NCBI GenBank assembly: GCA_002433675.1 | Contig: DJIP01000292.1 | Span: forward strand, 1 to 9,436 | Direction: 5' to 3' | DNA from: Halomonas halophila | GTDB lineage: Bacteria; Pseudomonadota; Gammaproteobacteria; Pseudomonadales; Halomonadaceae | Length of the DNA stretch: 9,436 nucleotides | In this document: positions 1 to 5,801 of the stretch, in pieces | How positions within the stretch are numbered: the stretch's first letter is position 1 | Layout: each line of letters starts with the position of its first letter | The notes under the pieces: model-generated | What the model was told of the DNA's origin: nothing | Seen by the model: the letters and a program-made list of their open reading frames with translations, nothing else | Databases searched by the model: none | Translations under genes and position numbers: made by a program

Positions 1-147
1 TCGGCGGCGGCCGGCGTCAGCCTGGGCAAAGGACGTCTGTACGGCCTCACCCTGGAATACGCCGAGCCCATCGGCGATCGTGACCTCGAGACCGATAGCC
101 GCGAGGGTCGCATCAACGCCCGCCTGACCTGGAACTTCGAAGGCTGA
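1..147 (+). CDS. C-terminal end of an outer-membrane beta-barrel protein (partial, possibly Omp85/TpsB-like)
   Basis: Frame 1 is open from the first base to a TGA at 145-147 and gives 48 residues; the start lies outside the window. The visible tail alternates polar and hydrophobic residues (GRLYGLTLEYAEPI, then GRINARLTWNF), as beta-strands of an outer-membrane barrel do. It ends in an aromatic strand, WNF, followed by only two residues (EG). The pattern of a strand reading LEYAEPIGDRD, a charged loop, then a final RxNxRLxxxF strand recalls the C-terminus of TpsB transporters (ShlB/FhaC type), but other barrels end similarly. That it is a barrel is inferred from strand periodicity; the family is a guess. 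Nothing can be said about the missing N-terminal part. A GC-rich hairpin follows 22 bases after the stop. Confidence 0.5.
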   Translation, partial: SAAAGVSLGKGRLYGLTLEYAEPIGDRDLETDSREGRINARLTWNFEG

Positions 148-169
148 TCTCGACGTTATCCGCGAACTC

Positions 170-198
170 GCCAGGGGCTGCAACACCGGGCCCCTGGC
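170..198 (+). terminator. Hairpin after the barrel-protein gene, possible weak terminator
   Basis: GCCAGGGGC (170-178) and GCCCCTGGC (190-198) form a perfect 9-bp stem around an 11-base loop, starting 22 bases after the stop at 147. No T-run follows, so it is not a classical intrinsic terminator. It could block 3' decay or act with Rho. The stem is directly visible; its role is inferred from position. Confidence 0.4.
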
Positions 199-557
199 CA
201 TCCCCTGACGCCAGTCTCTCGGTTGCGGCAGGTCCGGCCGACCTCTTGGCCGCCCTTACAACCGCCCCTGCTCCATACCCTTCCGCCTCGCACACGACCA
301 GCCTGCGCGTGTCCCGTCGCGCTGCGAGGGCGTGTGTGGTGAAACATTGGCGTCGTCTCGTTTCTTGAGCCAGGCCAGCAAATTTACCTCTCATCCCGCC
401 GCATCCTCGTCACCCTTGCAGCGGATCAAGCATTGCGCCGACCCAAGTCCCGACAGACTGCCGAGGCCCGTAGACTCGAAATCAGGCGGTCGCACGAGGG
501 CCGCCTGTCCCTGATCACACCGACAACAAAAGAGCCTACACCATGATCTTTTGAAAC

Positions 558-564
558 GAGGAAA
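558..564 (+). promoter_or_regulatory. Ribosome-binding site of the yfcC-family gene
   Basis: GAGGAAA at 558-564 lies five bases before the ATG at 570. It is a clear Shine-Dalgarno sequence and supports that start over the other frame, which opens at the TTG at 551. Confidence 0.7.
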
Positions 565-569
565 CCGAG

Positions 570-2054
570 ATGGAAACGCAAGCGACCTCCTCCAGACGGC
601 GCAGCGGCCTGCGCATGCCGACGGTCTATACCCTGCTCTTCTTGATCACCGCGCTGGTGGCGGTGCTGACCTGGGTCATGCCCGCCGGCAAGTACGACTA
701 CCATGTGGAAGGCAGCGATCAGGTCATTGCTGCCAGCGACGTACTCGACTATCAGGGCGACGGCCGCCTGTTGCCGATTCCCGGCACCTACCAGGTGCTG
801 GAAAGCACCCCACAAGGGCCGCTGGATGTGCTGGTGGCACCGATCCAGGGGTTCCACAAGGCCGTGGACGTGGCCCTGTTCGTGCTGGTCATTGGAGGCT
901 TCCTGGCGGTGACGATGCGCTCGGGCGCCCTGGATGCCGGGATCGGCGCGGTGGTCGAGCGCTTTGGCGGGCGCGAGCAATACCTGATACCGATACTGAT
1001 GATGCTGTTTGCCCTTGGCGGGTCCACCTATGGCATGGCCGAGGAAACGGTTGCCTTCTGGGCCATCATTCTTCCGGTCATCACCGCCGCCGGCTATGAT
1101 CGCATGGTGGCCGCAGGCATCATCCTGCTGGGCTCCGGCACCGGTGTGCTGGCCTCCACCGTCAACCCCTTCGCCACCGGCATCGCCTCGGGTTTCGCCG
1201 GCCTGCCGATCGGCGCTGGCATCACGCTCAGACTCGTGCAGTTCGTGATCCTGGTGTCGCTCGCCATCTGGTTCGTGATGCGCTATGCCGCGCGGGTCAA
1301 GCGCGATCCGCAACGCTCGGTACTGGCGGACCTGCATCTGGCGACCGACCCTCAGACCAAGGAGGCAGCCTCGCCCCAGGCCTTCACCCTGCGCCACAAG
1401 TTGACCATGACGGTGTTCTTCATGACCTTCGGGATCATGGTCTACGGCGTCGTGCCCTGGGAGGACATGGGGATCACCGCCTTCCCGACCCTGTGGTGGT
1501 GGTTCGACGAGCTCTCGACCCTGTTCTTGAGTGCCGCGATCCTGATCGCCTTGATCAACCGTCAGTCCGAATCCGACTTCATCGAGACCTTCCTCGATGG
1601 CGCCAAGGATCTGATCGGTGTGGCCCTGGTGGTGGCCGTGGCACGCGGCATCTATGTGGTGATGGACAATGGCGTGATCATCGACACTATCCTCAACTGG
1701 GCCGAAGGGGCGGTAGCCGGCCTGTCCTCGGGTCTGTTCGTGGTGGTGGCCTACGTGGTCCACATCGTGCTGAGCTTCTTCATCCCGTCGACTTCGGGGC
1801 TGGCCACGGTGTCGATGCCGCTGATGGCGCCACTGGCCGACTTCTCGGGCGTCGATCGCGAGCTGGTGGTCACTGCTTTCCAGTCCGCCAGCGGCTGGAT
1901 CAACATGTTCGCGCCCACCGCCGCCCACCTGGTCGCCGGACTGGCGCTTGCCAAGATACCCTACGAGCGTTTCGTCAAGTGGGCGCTGCCCTATATCCTG
2001 ATGACCCTGGGTATCACCGCGGTGACGCTGTTTGTGGGGGCAAGCCTGGCCTGA
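570..2054 (+). CDS. yfcC: YfcC-family (DcuC-like) inner-membrane carrier
   Basis: The 494-residue product is close to the usual length of about 500 for this family. It is a polytopic inner-membrane protein with hydrophobic segments near residues 17-37, 98-116, 137-151, 160-175, 181-197, 217-238, 278-295, 315-330, 346-365, 386-405, 445-461 and 472-492. A periplasmic-looking stretch (about 40-90) follows the first segment. Conserved family motifs are GSTYGMAEET (151-160), a TGVLASTVNPFATG run (191-204) and FIPSTSGLA followed by MPLMAPLADF (404-425), which are the substrate-loop signatures of the YfcC/DcuC (PF03606) group. Relatives are annotated as carriers of C4-dicarboxylates, basic amino acids or peptides; the substrate cannot be read from sequence. 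The gene stands alone on its strand, with its own ribosome-binding site and a terminator after it, so it is probably transcribed by itself. Family confidence is high, substrate unknown. Confidence 0.9.
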   Translation: METQATSSRRRSGLRMPTVYTLLFLITALVAVLTWVMPAGKYDYHVEGSDQVIAASDVLDYQGDGRLLPIPGTYQVLESTPQGPLDVLVAPIQGFHKAVDVALFVLVIGGFLAVTMRSGALDAGIGAVVERFGGREQYLIPILMMLFALGGSTYGMAEETVAFWAIILPVITAAGYDRMVAAGIILLGSGTGVLASTVNPFATGIASGFAGLPIGAGITLRLVQFVILVSLAIWFVMRYAARVKRDPQRSVLADLHLATDPQTKEAASPQAFTLRHKLTMTVFFMTFGIMVYGVVPWEDMGITAFPTLWWWFDELSTLFLSAAILIALINRQSESDFIETFLDGAKDLIGVALVVAVARGIYVVMDNGVIIDTILNWAEGAVAGLSSGLFVVVAYVVHIVLSFFIPSTSGLATVSMPLMAPLADFSGVDRELVVTAFQSASGWINMFAPTAAHLVAGLALAKIPYERFVKWALPYILMTLGITAVTLFVGASLA

Positions 2055-2097
2055 GTCCACAACGCCGCACACTGACCAAGTCGAATCGAGCGTAAAA

Positions 2098-2128
2098 GAA
2101 CGCCAACGCTTTCCAAGCGCTGGCGTTC
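2098..2128. terminator. Bidirectional terminator between yfcC and yjdM
   Basis: The arms 2098-2111 and 2115-2128 pair over 14 positions with one A/C mismatch and a TCC loop. They sit between two genes that converge (yfcC stop at 2054, yjdM stop at 2159). Read leftward the stem is followed by TTTTACG, a short T-run for the minus-strand transcript. Read rightward the following bases are GCTCCTTCACT, with fewer T residues. It should end the yjdM transcript well and the yfcC transcript reasonably. Confidence 0.8.
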
Positions 2129-2158
2129 GCTCCTTCACTGGTGCCTCGGGCGGCGCTC

Positions 2159-2494
2159 TCAGGCCTTCTTGACGTACATCGACTTGAGCTTCATGGCGCC
2201 GATACCATCGATCTTGCAGTCGATATCGTGATCACCGTCGACCAGGCGGATGTTCTTCACCTTGGTGCCGACCTTGACCACCGAGGAAGACCCCTTGACC
2301 TTCAGATCCTTGATTACGGTGACGCTGTCGCCGTCGCTCAACACATTGCCGTGGGCATCGCGCACCTGATCACCGCTCTCATCGGGCTCGGCGTTCAATG
2401 ACCATTCATGGCCGCACTCGGGACAGACCAGAGAATGGCCATCCTCGTAACCATAGGGGGACTGACAGGCGGGACAGGGAGGCAGGTCGCTCAT
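2159..2494 (-). CDS. yjdM: YjdM/PhnA-family zinc-ribbon protein
   Basis: The 111-residue product is full length for the YjdM (formerly PhnA) family. An N-terminal zinc ribbon has cysteines at 7, 10, 24 and 27 in the arrangement CPAC...CPECGHEW. The C-terminal half (about 45-111) is the conserved PhnA domain, with [20 protein letters not shown] (50-69), [20 protein letters not shown] (74-93) and the end [10 protein letters not shown]. The family was once linked to alkylphosphonate use, but that role is not supported, and its biochemical function is unclear. It is cytoplasmic, with no signal peptide. The start at 2494 fits both the family N-terminus ([10 protein letters not shown]) and a weak GAGAG ribosome site four bases upstream. 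A longer open frame reaching 2761 overlaps the next gene and is not credible. It lies 82 bases downstream of the membrane-protein gene and may share its transcript. Confidence 0.9.
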   Translation of the reverse strand: MSDLPPCPACQSPYGYEDGHSLVCPECGHEWSLNAEPDESGDQVRDAHGNVLSDGDSVTVIKDLKVKGSSSVVKVGTKVKNIRLVDGDHDIDCKIDGIGAMKLKSMYVKKA

Positions 2495-2576
2495 GACGCT
2501 CTCGCAGGTGGGAAAAGCGAAGACAGTACTCCGCCCGCCGCTGGTTTGCCAGTCGTCCGCTGGAAGGAGGGCCTCA

Positions 2577-3263
2577 TCAGGCGCTGTCTTCCTTTTCCGC
2601 CTTTTCCCCCTCGCCTTGGGCCTGGCGTTCATGGATACGCTTGATATCGGCCTTGAGGGCCCGGCGCTGACGCCGAGTACTGAACTGCAGAGTGTCCCAG
2701 GTCTCGGGCACCAGGGTGCAGGAATCCTTGCTCTGGTGGAACACGAAACGGCGCTCGGCACCGATAGGCAGGTTCTCCGAACAGTAGGTGCCGATCACTC
2801 GCACACAGACGGCCTTGAACACCAGCCCATCACGTGACTCGTCAATGTCGGCGATGGTGGTGATACGTTCCTTCAAGGCATTGAAGGAACCGATATGAAC
2901 GAAGCCACCGCTGTCCAGCGGCCCTTGGTGGGTACAATGGCTGGCGTTGTGACCGGCTTCCTGCTGGTCTTCGTCGTCATCGAGATCCGCCTCGTGATCA
3001 CTGACATCCAGCGTCCAGTCCCCTTCCGAGGTCTCCAGCGTCATCATGATATGTTGCAGATAGATGGGCTCGGCGCTCATGTTGCTGATAACACACAGCG
3101 CATCCAGGTTCTTGCGCTTGCCGCGATTGATGATCAGGCGGGGTCGACGCTGGCGGCGAAAGCCAAAGTACAGAAGCTGCGCATAGATCAGCCAGATCAT
3201 GAAGGAGCCGATGCTGGCCAGCGTCTGCAAGACATCCTTGTGGGCAGAAATCCACTCGTACAT
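2577..3263 (-). CDS. Uncharacterised single-pass membrane protein with a cytosolic C-terminal domain
   Basis: I do not recognise this 228-residue product. Residues 11-34 form one hydrophobic segment, followed by a basic stretch, FRRQRRPR (35-42). By the positive-inside rule the long C-terminal part should be cytoplasmic. Residues 43-90 read like a beta-rich domain ([20 protein letters not shown], then [15 protein letters not shown]). Next come a very acidic segment (89-103, with [10 protein letters not shown]), a histidine/cysteine patch ([10 protein letters not shown], 104-113), a second beta-rich part (118-190) and a charged, probably helical tail (196-228) ending [11 protein letters not shown] occurs at 3272 and 3263. 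I chose 3263 because AAGGA (3272-3276) is then eight bases upstream, whereas it would overlap the other start. It lies between the PEBP gene and yjdM on the same strand. Expression as a protein is likely; function unknown. Confidence 0.75.
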   Translation of the reverse strand: MYEWISAHKDVLQTLASIGSFMIWLIYAQLLYFGFRRQRRPRLIINRGKRKNLDALCVISNMSAEPIYLQHIMMTLETSEGDWTLDVSDHEADLDDDEDQQEAGHNASHCTHQGPLDSGGFVHIGSFNALKERITTIADIDESRDGLVFKAVCVRVIGTYCSENLPIGAERRFVFHQSKDSCTLVPETWDTLQFSTRRQRRALKADIKRIHERQAQGEGEKAEKEDSA

Positions 3264-3282
3264 GGGCGTCATCCTTGAACGA

Positions 3283-3305
3283 GAAGCCCGTCAAGAACGG
3301 GCTTC
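3283..3305 (-). terminator. Hairpin between the PEBP gene and the membrane-protein gene
   Basis: GAAGCCCG (3283-3290) and CGGGCTTC (3298-3305) give a perfect 8-bp stem with a 7-base loop, 33 bases beyond the PEBP stop codon. On the minus strand it is followed by TCGTTCAAGG, which is only slightly T-rich and contains the ribosome site of the next gene. It probably terminates or attenuates read-through from the PEBP gene. Confidence 0.5.
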
Positions 3306-3338
3306 AGGGCATCATGTCCGGCGCTTGGCCGACTCGAC

Positions 3339-3818
3339 TCAGGCGTCGCGCTGATAGGTCCCCACCAGCCGATTCATGCCGAGCAGGTGCGGCTCGACCT
3401 CGGACAGCAGTTCATTCATGCCAAGTCCCTCCGGCAGGGTCGTCTCGGTGTCCAGCGCCAGCACCCAGAAGTAGTAGCGGTGCACGCCATGACCTTCCGG
3501 CGGCATCGGCCCGTTGTAGCCGAGATTACCGGCGTCGTTGGTTCCTCGGGTGCCTTGCTCGGAGGCCTCCTCCAGCGAGGAGAGGGACGCCGGCAGGTTG
3601 TAGAGCACCCAGTGAACAAAGCCGTAGCAGCCTTTCTGGACCAGCGGCGCATCGGGATCGTGACAGATGACCGCCACCGACCGGGTATCCTCGGGCAGGC
3701 CGTCCCAGGCCAGCGCCGGAGACAGGTCTTCTGCCTCCTGAGAGTGCCGCGCGGGGATGGCGCCGTCATTATCGAAGGCGGAGCTGGTCACTCTGAGCGA
3801 AGAAAGCGCAAAGGGCAT
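3339..3818 (-). CDS. YbhB/YbcL-family Raf-kinase-inhibitor-like (PEBP) protein
   Basis: The 159-residue product matches bacterial phosphatidylethanolamine-binding-protein homologues in length and motifs. It shows an S-F/P opening (MPFALSSLRVTSSAF), LSPALAWDGLPEDTRSVAV (32-50), the ligand-pocket motif HDPDAP (53-58), FVHWVLYNLP (67-76, H69 in the pocket), and GYNGPMPPEGHGVHRYYF (100-117) followed by VLALD. Bacterial family members bind anionic ligands; their physiological role is mostly unknown. No signal peptide is visible, so it should be cytoplasmic. The start at 3818 is fixed by a strong GGAGGA seven bases upstream and by the family N-terminus. A longer open frame continues to 4127, but that part has no family similarity and runs under the neighbouring divergent gene. 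The gene is divergent from the flavodoxin-like gene. Confidence 0.92.
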   Translation of the reverse strand: MPFALSSLRVTSSAFDNDGAIPARHSQEAEDLSPALAWDGLPEDTRSVAVICHDPDAPLVQKGCYGFVHWVLYNLPASLSSLEEASEQGTRGTNDAGNLGYNGPMPPEGHGVHRYYFWVLALDTETTLPEGLGMNELLSEVEPHLLGMNRLVGTYQRDA

Positions 3819-3954
3819 GGTGATATCCTCCCTGGATCGAAGTGGTTCGGAATCTGCAAAGGGCGTCTGCGTGATTGTGTGGCCACCGCAGGGCGATATT
3901 TCGCCACGGTAGCTATGTCCAGCCTTGACGAGTCGCCCCGGGCTGTCAAACCCG

Positions 3955-3969
3955 CATGTCTTTGACATG
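3955..3969. promoter_or_regulatory. Perfect palindrome in the divergent PEBP/flavodoxin gap, candidate operator
   Basis: CATGTC (3955-3960) and GACATG (3964-3969) are perfect inverted arms around TTT. The site lies 137 bases before the PEBP start and 107 bases before the flavodoxin-like start. A TTGACA hexamer (3962-3967) overlaps it on the plus strand and another lies nearby on the minus strand (the complement of TGTCAA at 3943-3948), but neither has a good -10 at 16-18 bases. Just downstream CCCCC (3978-3982) faces GGGGG (3993-3997). A regulator site is plausible; the regulator is unknown. Confidence 0.35.
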
Positions 3970-4075
3970 ATGATGATCCCCCATGGCTTCAAGGGGGCAG
4001 CCGGTAGATCGACGCACCGATCCGTCGCTCGCCGTTCGAGCCGCCATCCTCGCACCAGCCTTGCCGGAGCCCTGC

Positions 4076-4537
4076 ATGAAACGTCTGCTGATCGTCGCCC
4101 ATGCGCCCTCGCCCAACACCCTGGCACTACGGGACGCGGCTGAGCGTGGCGCCCGCCATCCGGACATCGATGGCGTGGACGTCCAGGTACTGGCGCCGCT
4201 TGACGCCGGCCCCGAGGATGTCAGGCAGGCCGACGCCATCCTGCTCGGCACCACCGAGAACCTCGGCTACATGAGCGGTGCCCTCAAGGACTTCTTCGAT
4301 CGAAGCTACTACCCCGTGCTGGAACACACCCAGGGACTGCCCTGCGCGCTGTATATCCGCGCGGGTCACGACGGCACCGGCACGCAGCGGGCGGTGGAAG
4401 GCATCGTCACCGGCCTGCGCTGGAAATGGGTCCAGGCACCACTGGTGCTGAGGGGGGAATGGCAGGATGGCTTCATCGGCCAGGTGGAAGAACTCGCCAT
4501 GACCCTGGCGGCGGGACTGGATGCGGGGATTGTGTAA
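4076..4537 (+). CDS. Small flavodoxin-fold NAD(P)H-dependent oxidoreductase-like protein
   Basis: The 153-residue product has the alternating beta/alpha layout of a short flavodoxin-like fold. A first strand, KRLLIVAHA (2-10), leads into the phosphate loop PSPNTLAL (11-18). The second strand, [17 protein letters not shown] (52-68), carries the TxENxGYMSG flavin-loop signature, followed by [12 protein letters not shown] (69-80). The last is [23 protein letters not shown] (88-110). These match the WrbA-like/NADPH-dependent FMN reductase group, so FMN binding is expected. The phosphate loop lacks the glycines of classical flavodoxins. The natural electron partner is unknown. I chose the ATG at 4076 because GGAG (4066-4069) lies six bases upstream and the protein begins directly with the first strand; an upstream ATG at 3983 adds residues without similarity. 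It is cytoplasmic. paaX follows after a 279-base gap, so co-transcription is doubtful. Confidence 0.85.
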   Translation: MKRLLIVAHAPSPNTLALRDAAERGARHPDIDGVDVQVLAPLDAGPEDVRQADAILLGTTENLGYMSGALKDFFDRSYYPVLEHTQGLPCALYIRAGHDGTGTQRAVEGIVTGLRWKWVQAPLVLRGEWQDGFIGQVEELAMTLAAGLDAGIV

Positions 4538-4631
4538 AAGTGTGCCAGCCCTTGCGCCGATGACAAGATACACACGCGGGCGGTGACTCGGACCATCCGC
4601 CTATCGAGCCCTCGCTCGGCGCGCTCCTTGT

Positions 4632-4647
4632 GCGTGCGCAAGCACGC
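4632..4647 (+). repeat. Short hairpin with GCAA tetraloop between the flavodoxin-like gene and paaX
   Basis: GCGTGC (4632-4637) and GCACGC (4642-4647) form a perfect 6-bp stem closed by GCAA, a GNRA-type loop that is stable in RNA. It lies 94 bases after the flavodoxin-like stop and has no T-run, so it could be a weak terminator or RNA-stabilising structure. The remainder of the 279-base gap (4538-4816) shows no gene and no convincing promoter to my eye. Confidence 0.3.
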
Positions 4648-4816
4648 TGTCGGACAGGCGGGTGATCGGGCAGGCGCCGGTAACAGCCTTACGAATCGGC
4701 GCACCACTGTAGACATTCGCCCAAGACCTTGCCGACAAGCCAACACATGAATGCTGCCAAAGGGTAGACTCCGGGTATCACGTCAACGACATCCACCACG
4801 TTGGACCGCGATCACC

Positions 4817-5767
4817 ATGACTGCCAGCACCACCGTCGACCAGCTGGTCGAGAACTTCCTGCAGCAGCGGCCCATCCGGGCTGGTTCACTGATCATTACA
4901 CTCTACGGTGATGCCATCGTACCCCGAGGCGGGACCGTCTGGCTCGGTAGCTTGTTCAAGCTGCTCGCGCCCTTCGGCATCAATGAACGCCTGGTCCGGA
5001 CCTCGGTCTACCGTCTGACCAACGAATCCTGGCTCGAGGGCGACAAGGTCGGGCGACGCAGCTACTACCGGTTGAGCGGCGCTGGACGACGACGCTTCGA
5101 CCAGGCCTTCAAGCGCGTCTACCACGGTCTTCAGGACGACTGGTCCGGCCACTGGACCCTGGTCTTGCTCGCGCCGCTGGAGACCGCCGAGCGCCAGCGC
5201 CTGCGCGAGGAACTCGAATGGCTTGGTTTCGGCGCCTTCGGGCCGGGGGTGCTGGCGCACCCCGGCATGTTGCCCGCCGAGGTCAACGCGGCGCTTAACG
5301 AGATAGAAATCACAGAAGCACCGGTGATCATGCGCACCGAACCCATGGAACCGGTGGCACCCAAAGCCATCCGTCGTCAGGTCCACGAAAGCTGGAACCT
5401 GAACGAACTGGCCGACCACTACAGCGACTTTCTTGACCGCTTCCGTCCGCTTTGGCAAGCGCTGTCCCAGCATGATGATCTGAGCGACCAGCAGGCCTTC
5501 ATGGCTCGCACCCTGTTGATCCACGAGTATCGCAAGGTCCAGTTGCGCGACCCCCAGCTGCCAGAGGCGTTGCTGCCCACCGCCTGGGAGGGGCGCAATG
5601 CCCTGCAGCTGACCCGCAACCTCTATCGCGCCATTCACCGCCGCGCCGAACGCTGGCTCGACCTCCACCTGGAAACCGCCGAAGGCCCCCTGCCCGCTCC
5701 TGGACCTGCGTTCTATCAACGTTTTGGCGGCCTGCATCTGCCGGGAGACGTGATAGAGAATGCCTGA
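4817..5767 (+). CDS. paaX: PaaX-family transcriptional repressor (phenylacetate catabolism)
   Basis: PaaX represses phenylacetic-acid catabolic genes and is released by phenylacetyl-CoA. From the ATG at 4817 the product is 316 residues, the same length I recall for E. coli PaaX. An upstream ATG at 4751 adds 22 residues without similarity and has no ribosome site; 4817 has only a weak TTGGA before it. Residues 19-90 are the winged-helix DNA-binding domain, with SLIITLYGDAIVPRGG (24-39), NERLVRTSVYRLTNESWL (56-73) and RRSYYRLSGAGRRRF (80-94). Residues 108-180 are the middle Cas2-like domain, beginning WSGHWTLVLLAP. Residues 190-290 are the PaaX C-terminal domain with its signature LLIHEYRKVQLRDPQLPEAL (233-252) and LPTAWEG. 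No paa catabolic gene is visible in the window. It converges with the sigma-54 activator gene. Family assignment is firm; the target promoters are not visible. Confidence 0.93.
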   Translation: MTASTTVDQLVENFLQQRPIRAGSLIITLYGDAIVPRGGTVWLGSLFKLLAPFGINERLVRTSVYRLTNESWLEGDKVGRRSYYRLSGAGRRRFDQAFKRVYHGLQDDWSGHWTLVLLAPLETAERQRLREELEWLGFGAFGPGVLAHPGMLPAEVNAALNEIEITEAPVIMRTEPMEPVAPKAIRRQVHESWNLNELADHYSDFLDRFRPLWQALSQHDDLSDQQAFMARTLLIHEYRKVQLRDPQLPEALLPTAWEGRNALQLTRNLYRAIHRRAERWLDLHLETAEGPLPAPGPAFYQRFGGLHLPGDVIENA

Positions 5768-5768
5768 A

Positions 5769-5791
5769 GGCGCGGTTGGCTCGATACCGCC
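5769..5791. terminator. Imperfect hairpin in the short gap between paaX and the activator gene
   Basis: GGCGcGGT (5769-5776) can pair with ACCGCC (5786-5791) with one bulged base and a 9-base loop. It starts immediately after the paaX stop in the 34-base gap between converging genes. No T-run is present. The position suits a terminator but the structure is weak. Confidence 0.25.
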
Positions 5792-5801
5792 TGCTCGCGT
5801 G

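Larger units (their letters stand above)
148..569. other. 422-base non-coding gap upstream of the yfcC-family gene
   Basis: No open frame here has a ribosome-binding site or protein-like composition. Besides the hairpin at 170-198 there is a second inverted repeat close to the yfcC start, AGGCGG (484-489) with CCGCCT (501-506), 6 bp around an 11-base loop. A minimal open frame ATG ATC TTT TGA lies at 543-554, ending 15 bases before the yfcC start. I found no convincing -35/-10 pair and no GG-N10-GC sigma-54 element, although the yfcC promoter must presumably be in this stretch. Confidence 0.5.

Noticed and set aside
148..569. Sigma-54 or sigma-70 promoter for the yfcC-family gene
   Set aside because: No GG-N10-GC element is present. 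The best -10-like hexamer (TAGACT, 471-476) has no recognisable -35 at 16-18 bases.
426..2138. 570-codon minus-strand open frame
   Set aside because: It is antisense to the yfcC-family gene, whose frame has family motifs, membrane segments and a ribosome site. The antisense product is Gly/His/Gln/Arg-rich low-complexity sequence, typical of GC-rich shadow frames.
2495..2761. N-terminal extension of the yjdM frame
   Set aside because: It runs under the end of the membrane-protein gene, and the family N-terminus with its zinc-ribbon cysteines starts at 2494.
3819..4127. N-terminal extension of the PEBP frame
   Set aside because: The extra residues have no family similarity and overlap the divergent flavodoxin-like gene. 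A strong GGAGGA site precedes the internal ATG at 3818.
4751..4816. Upstream ATG for paaX
   Set aside because: It adds 22 basic residues without similarity and has no ribosome site; the ATG at 4817 gives the usual PaaX length of 316.
4886..5737. 283-codon minus-strand open frame
   Set aside because: It lies fully antisense within paaX, whose protein shows clear family signatures.
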